A stretch of DNA of 27,866 nt from Deltaproteobacteria bacterium UBA2385 (lineage in GTDB: Bacteria; Myxococcota_A; UBA796; UBA2385), in assembly GCA_002343455.1 (NCBI GenBank), contig DDSR01000047.1, positions 274 through 28,139 of the forward strand, written 5' to 3'. Below are positions 26,697 to 27,866 of the stretch, in pieces (the first letter of the stretch is position 1; each line of letters starts with the position of its first letter). The notes beneath the pieces were generated by a model. It was not told the DNA's origin. It did no database searches and was given only the letters and a program-made list of their open reading frames with translations. A program made the position numbers and the translations under genes.

Positions 26697-27866
26697 GGAC
26701 GTGGTCCTGGGGATCGACCTGGGCACCACTTTCTCGGCGATGGCGATCATCGACCGCTTCGGCAAGCCCGTCATCCTGCCCAACGCCGACGGTCAGCCGA
26801 CCACCCCCTCGGTGATCCACTTCTACCACCGCGACGCCTGCGTCGTCGGCGAGGAGGCGGTCAAGATGGTGGTGGTGGACCCGACGAACGTGGTCCGCTT
26901 CATCAAGCGCAGCATGGGCGAGCCCGACTTCAGCCTGGAGTTCTTCGGGCGCAGCTACACCCCGCAGGAGCTCTCCGCGATCATCCTGCGCAAGCTGCGC
27001 GAGGACGCCGAAGAGGCGCTCGGCCACGAGGTCCGCGACGCGGTCATCACGGTGCCGGCCTACTTCAACAGCGCGCAGCGCGGCGCGACGGCCGAGGCGG
27101 GCAAGCTGGCTGGCCTCAACGTGCTCTCGATCATCAACGAGCCGACCACCGCGGCCATCGCCTACGGCATCGAGCGCCTGGGGGCGGACCGACGGATCAT
27201 GGTCTTCGACCTGGGCGGCGGCACCTTCGACGTCACCTTGATGGACATCAAGGGCGTCTCGTTCAAGACCCTGGCCAGCGACGGCAACGCCGAGCTGGGC
27301 GGCAAGGACTGGGACGACCGCCTGGTCAACCACGTCGCCGAGCAGTTCATCGACCGCTTCGGGGTCGACCCGCGCGACGACGCCCACCGCTACCAGGAGC
27401 TCTACGAGCGCTGCCTGCACGCCAAGATCTCGCTCTCGACCCGCCCCAAGGCGGTGATCCCCGTCACCTACAAGGGGCACCGGCTGGTCGTGACCATCGG
27501 CCAGGACGAGTTCAACACCTTGACCACGGACCTGGTCGACCAGTGCTCCGACACCTGCCAGCTGGTGCTGGAGCGCGCCAAGCTGAGCTGGTCGGACCTG
27601 GACGAGGTCCTGCTGGTCGGCGGGGCGACCCGGATGCCGATGATCCGCGAGCGTCTGCAGGCCCTCAGCGGCAAGGTCCCGTCGGAGGGGGTCAACCCCG
27701 ACGAGGGGGTGGCCCTGGGGGCCGCCCTGGCCGGCGTGCTGCGCCACCGCCCGAAGCACCCTGCCCTGCTCGCACACCGCCAGGCCCTCGCCGCCCGCTC
27801 TCCCCGGTCCTCGCGCGGCCGCAGCACCACCGGCCCGGTCCCGACGATCCCGCCCACCAGCCGCTC
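26686..27866 (+). CDS. Second Hsp70-like protein, cut by the window edge
   Basis: The first 393 codons are present. Residues 1 to about 350 are an Hsp70 ATPase: LGIDLGTTFSAMAI, FIKRSMGEP, ITVPAYFNSAQRGAT, NEPTTAAIAYG, FDLGGGTFDVTL, LGGKDWDDRLV, LVGGATRMPMI and GVNPDEGVALGAAL. Catalytic residues are in place. In DnaK the substrate-binding domain follows at once with D-V-T-P-L-S-L-G. Here the chain instead enters a basic, low-complexity stretch rich in Arg, Ser, Pro and Thr (AARSPRSSRGRSTTGPVP), so the C-terminal half must differ from DnaK; what it is lies outside the window. The ATG at 26686 overlaps the end of the GrpE-like gene by 11 bases, which suggests coupled translation. It is not a duplicate of the first Hsp70 beyond the shared ATPase. 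Confidence 0.9.
   Translation, partial: MKAEDVVLGIDLGTTFSAMAIIDRFGKPVILPNADGQPTTPSVIHFYHRDACVVGEEAVKMVVVDPTNVVRFIKRSMGEPDFSLEFFGRSYTPQELSAIILRKLREDAEEALGHEVRDAVITVPAYFNSAQRGATAEAGKLAGLNVLSIINEPTTAAIAYGIERLGADRRIMVFDLGGGTFDVTLMDIKGVSFKTLASDGNAELGGKDWDDRLVNHVAEQFIDRFGVDPRDDAHRYQELYERCLHAKISLSTRPKAVIPVTYKGHRLVVTIGQDEFNTLTTDLVDQCSDTCQLVLERAKLSWSDLDEVLLVGGATRMPMIRERLQALSGKVPSEGVNPDEGVALGAALAGVLRHRPKHPALLAHRQALAARSPRSSRGRSTTGPVPTIPPTSR

Overview
The window is a G+C-rich stretch of a Gram-negative bacterial chromosome, tightly packed with genes. A delta-proteobacterial or myxobacterial relative (Myxococcota-like) fits best. The reasons are KDO and outer-membrane genes, a FYDLN-type acidic zinc-ribbon protein, an internal MYXO-CTERM-like anchor, many Ala/Pro-rich linkers, and an Hsp70/GrpE-like cluster reminiscent of myxobacterial sglK-grpS. 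The taxonomic call is inference. No rRNA, tRNA, CRISPR array, insertion sequence or phage gene was seen. The longest gaps between genes are about 160 bases, so no stretch over 300 bases lacks a gene.

Left part (1-5.9 kb, mostly minus strand): the N-terminal part of CTP synthase (pyrG, cut by the window edge) and CMP-KDO synthetase (kdsB), which uses the CTP. Next come a small exported START-like protein, the ribosomal pair rplM-rpsI, and a repeat-rich candidate lipoprotein. A FYDLN zinc-ribbon gene on the plus strand runs tail to tail into truA, with a coding overlap of about 106 bases.

Middle (5.9-15 kb, minus strand): a long gene train read from right to left. It holds an IHF/HU-type protein, a secreted unknown, a PIN-PhoH ATPase, the rRNA methyltransferase rlmB, the site-2 protease rseP, tsaB, a USG-1-like aspartate-semialdehyde dehydrogenase homologue without catalytic Cys and His, a large surface protein fused to an outer-membrane barrel, and truA. 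Several junctions overlap by a few bases. Translation, RNA modification and envelope functions are mixed here.

Right-middle (15-24 kb): the conserved queuosine/Sec cluster queA-tgt-yajC-secD-secF (minus strand), a divergent four-S1-domain RNA-binding protein (plus), then a family 4 Fe-S uracil-DNA glycosylase and a Maf nucleotide pyrophosphatase (minus).

Right end (24.1 kb to the edge, plus strand): the most unusual part. It is a compact three-gene chaperone module: an Hsp70 whose C-terminal lid is replaced by a von Willebrand A domain with an intact MIDAS, a divergent GrpE-like exchange factor, and a second Hsp70. The ATPase domain of the second Hsp70 runs into an Arg/Ser/Pro-rich linker before the window ends. 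The overlap and close spacing imply one transcript and a dedicated chaperone system distinct from housekeeping DnaK-DnaJ-GrpE.
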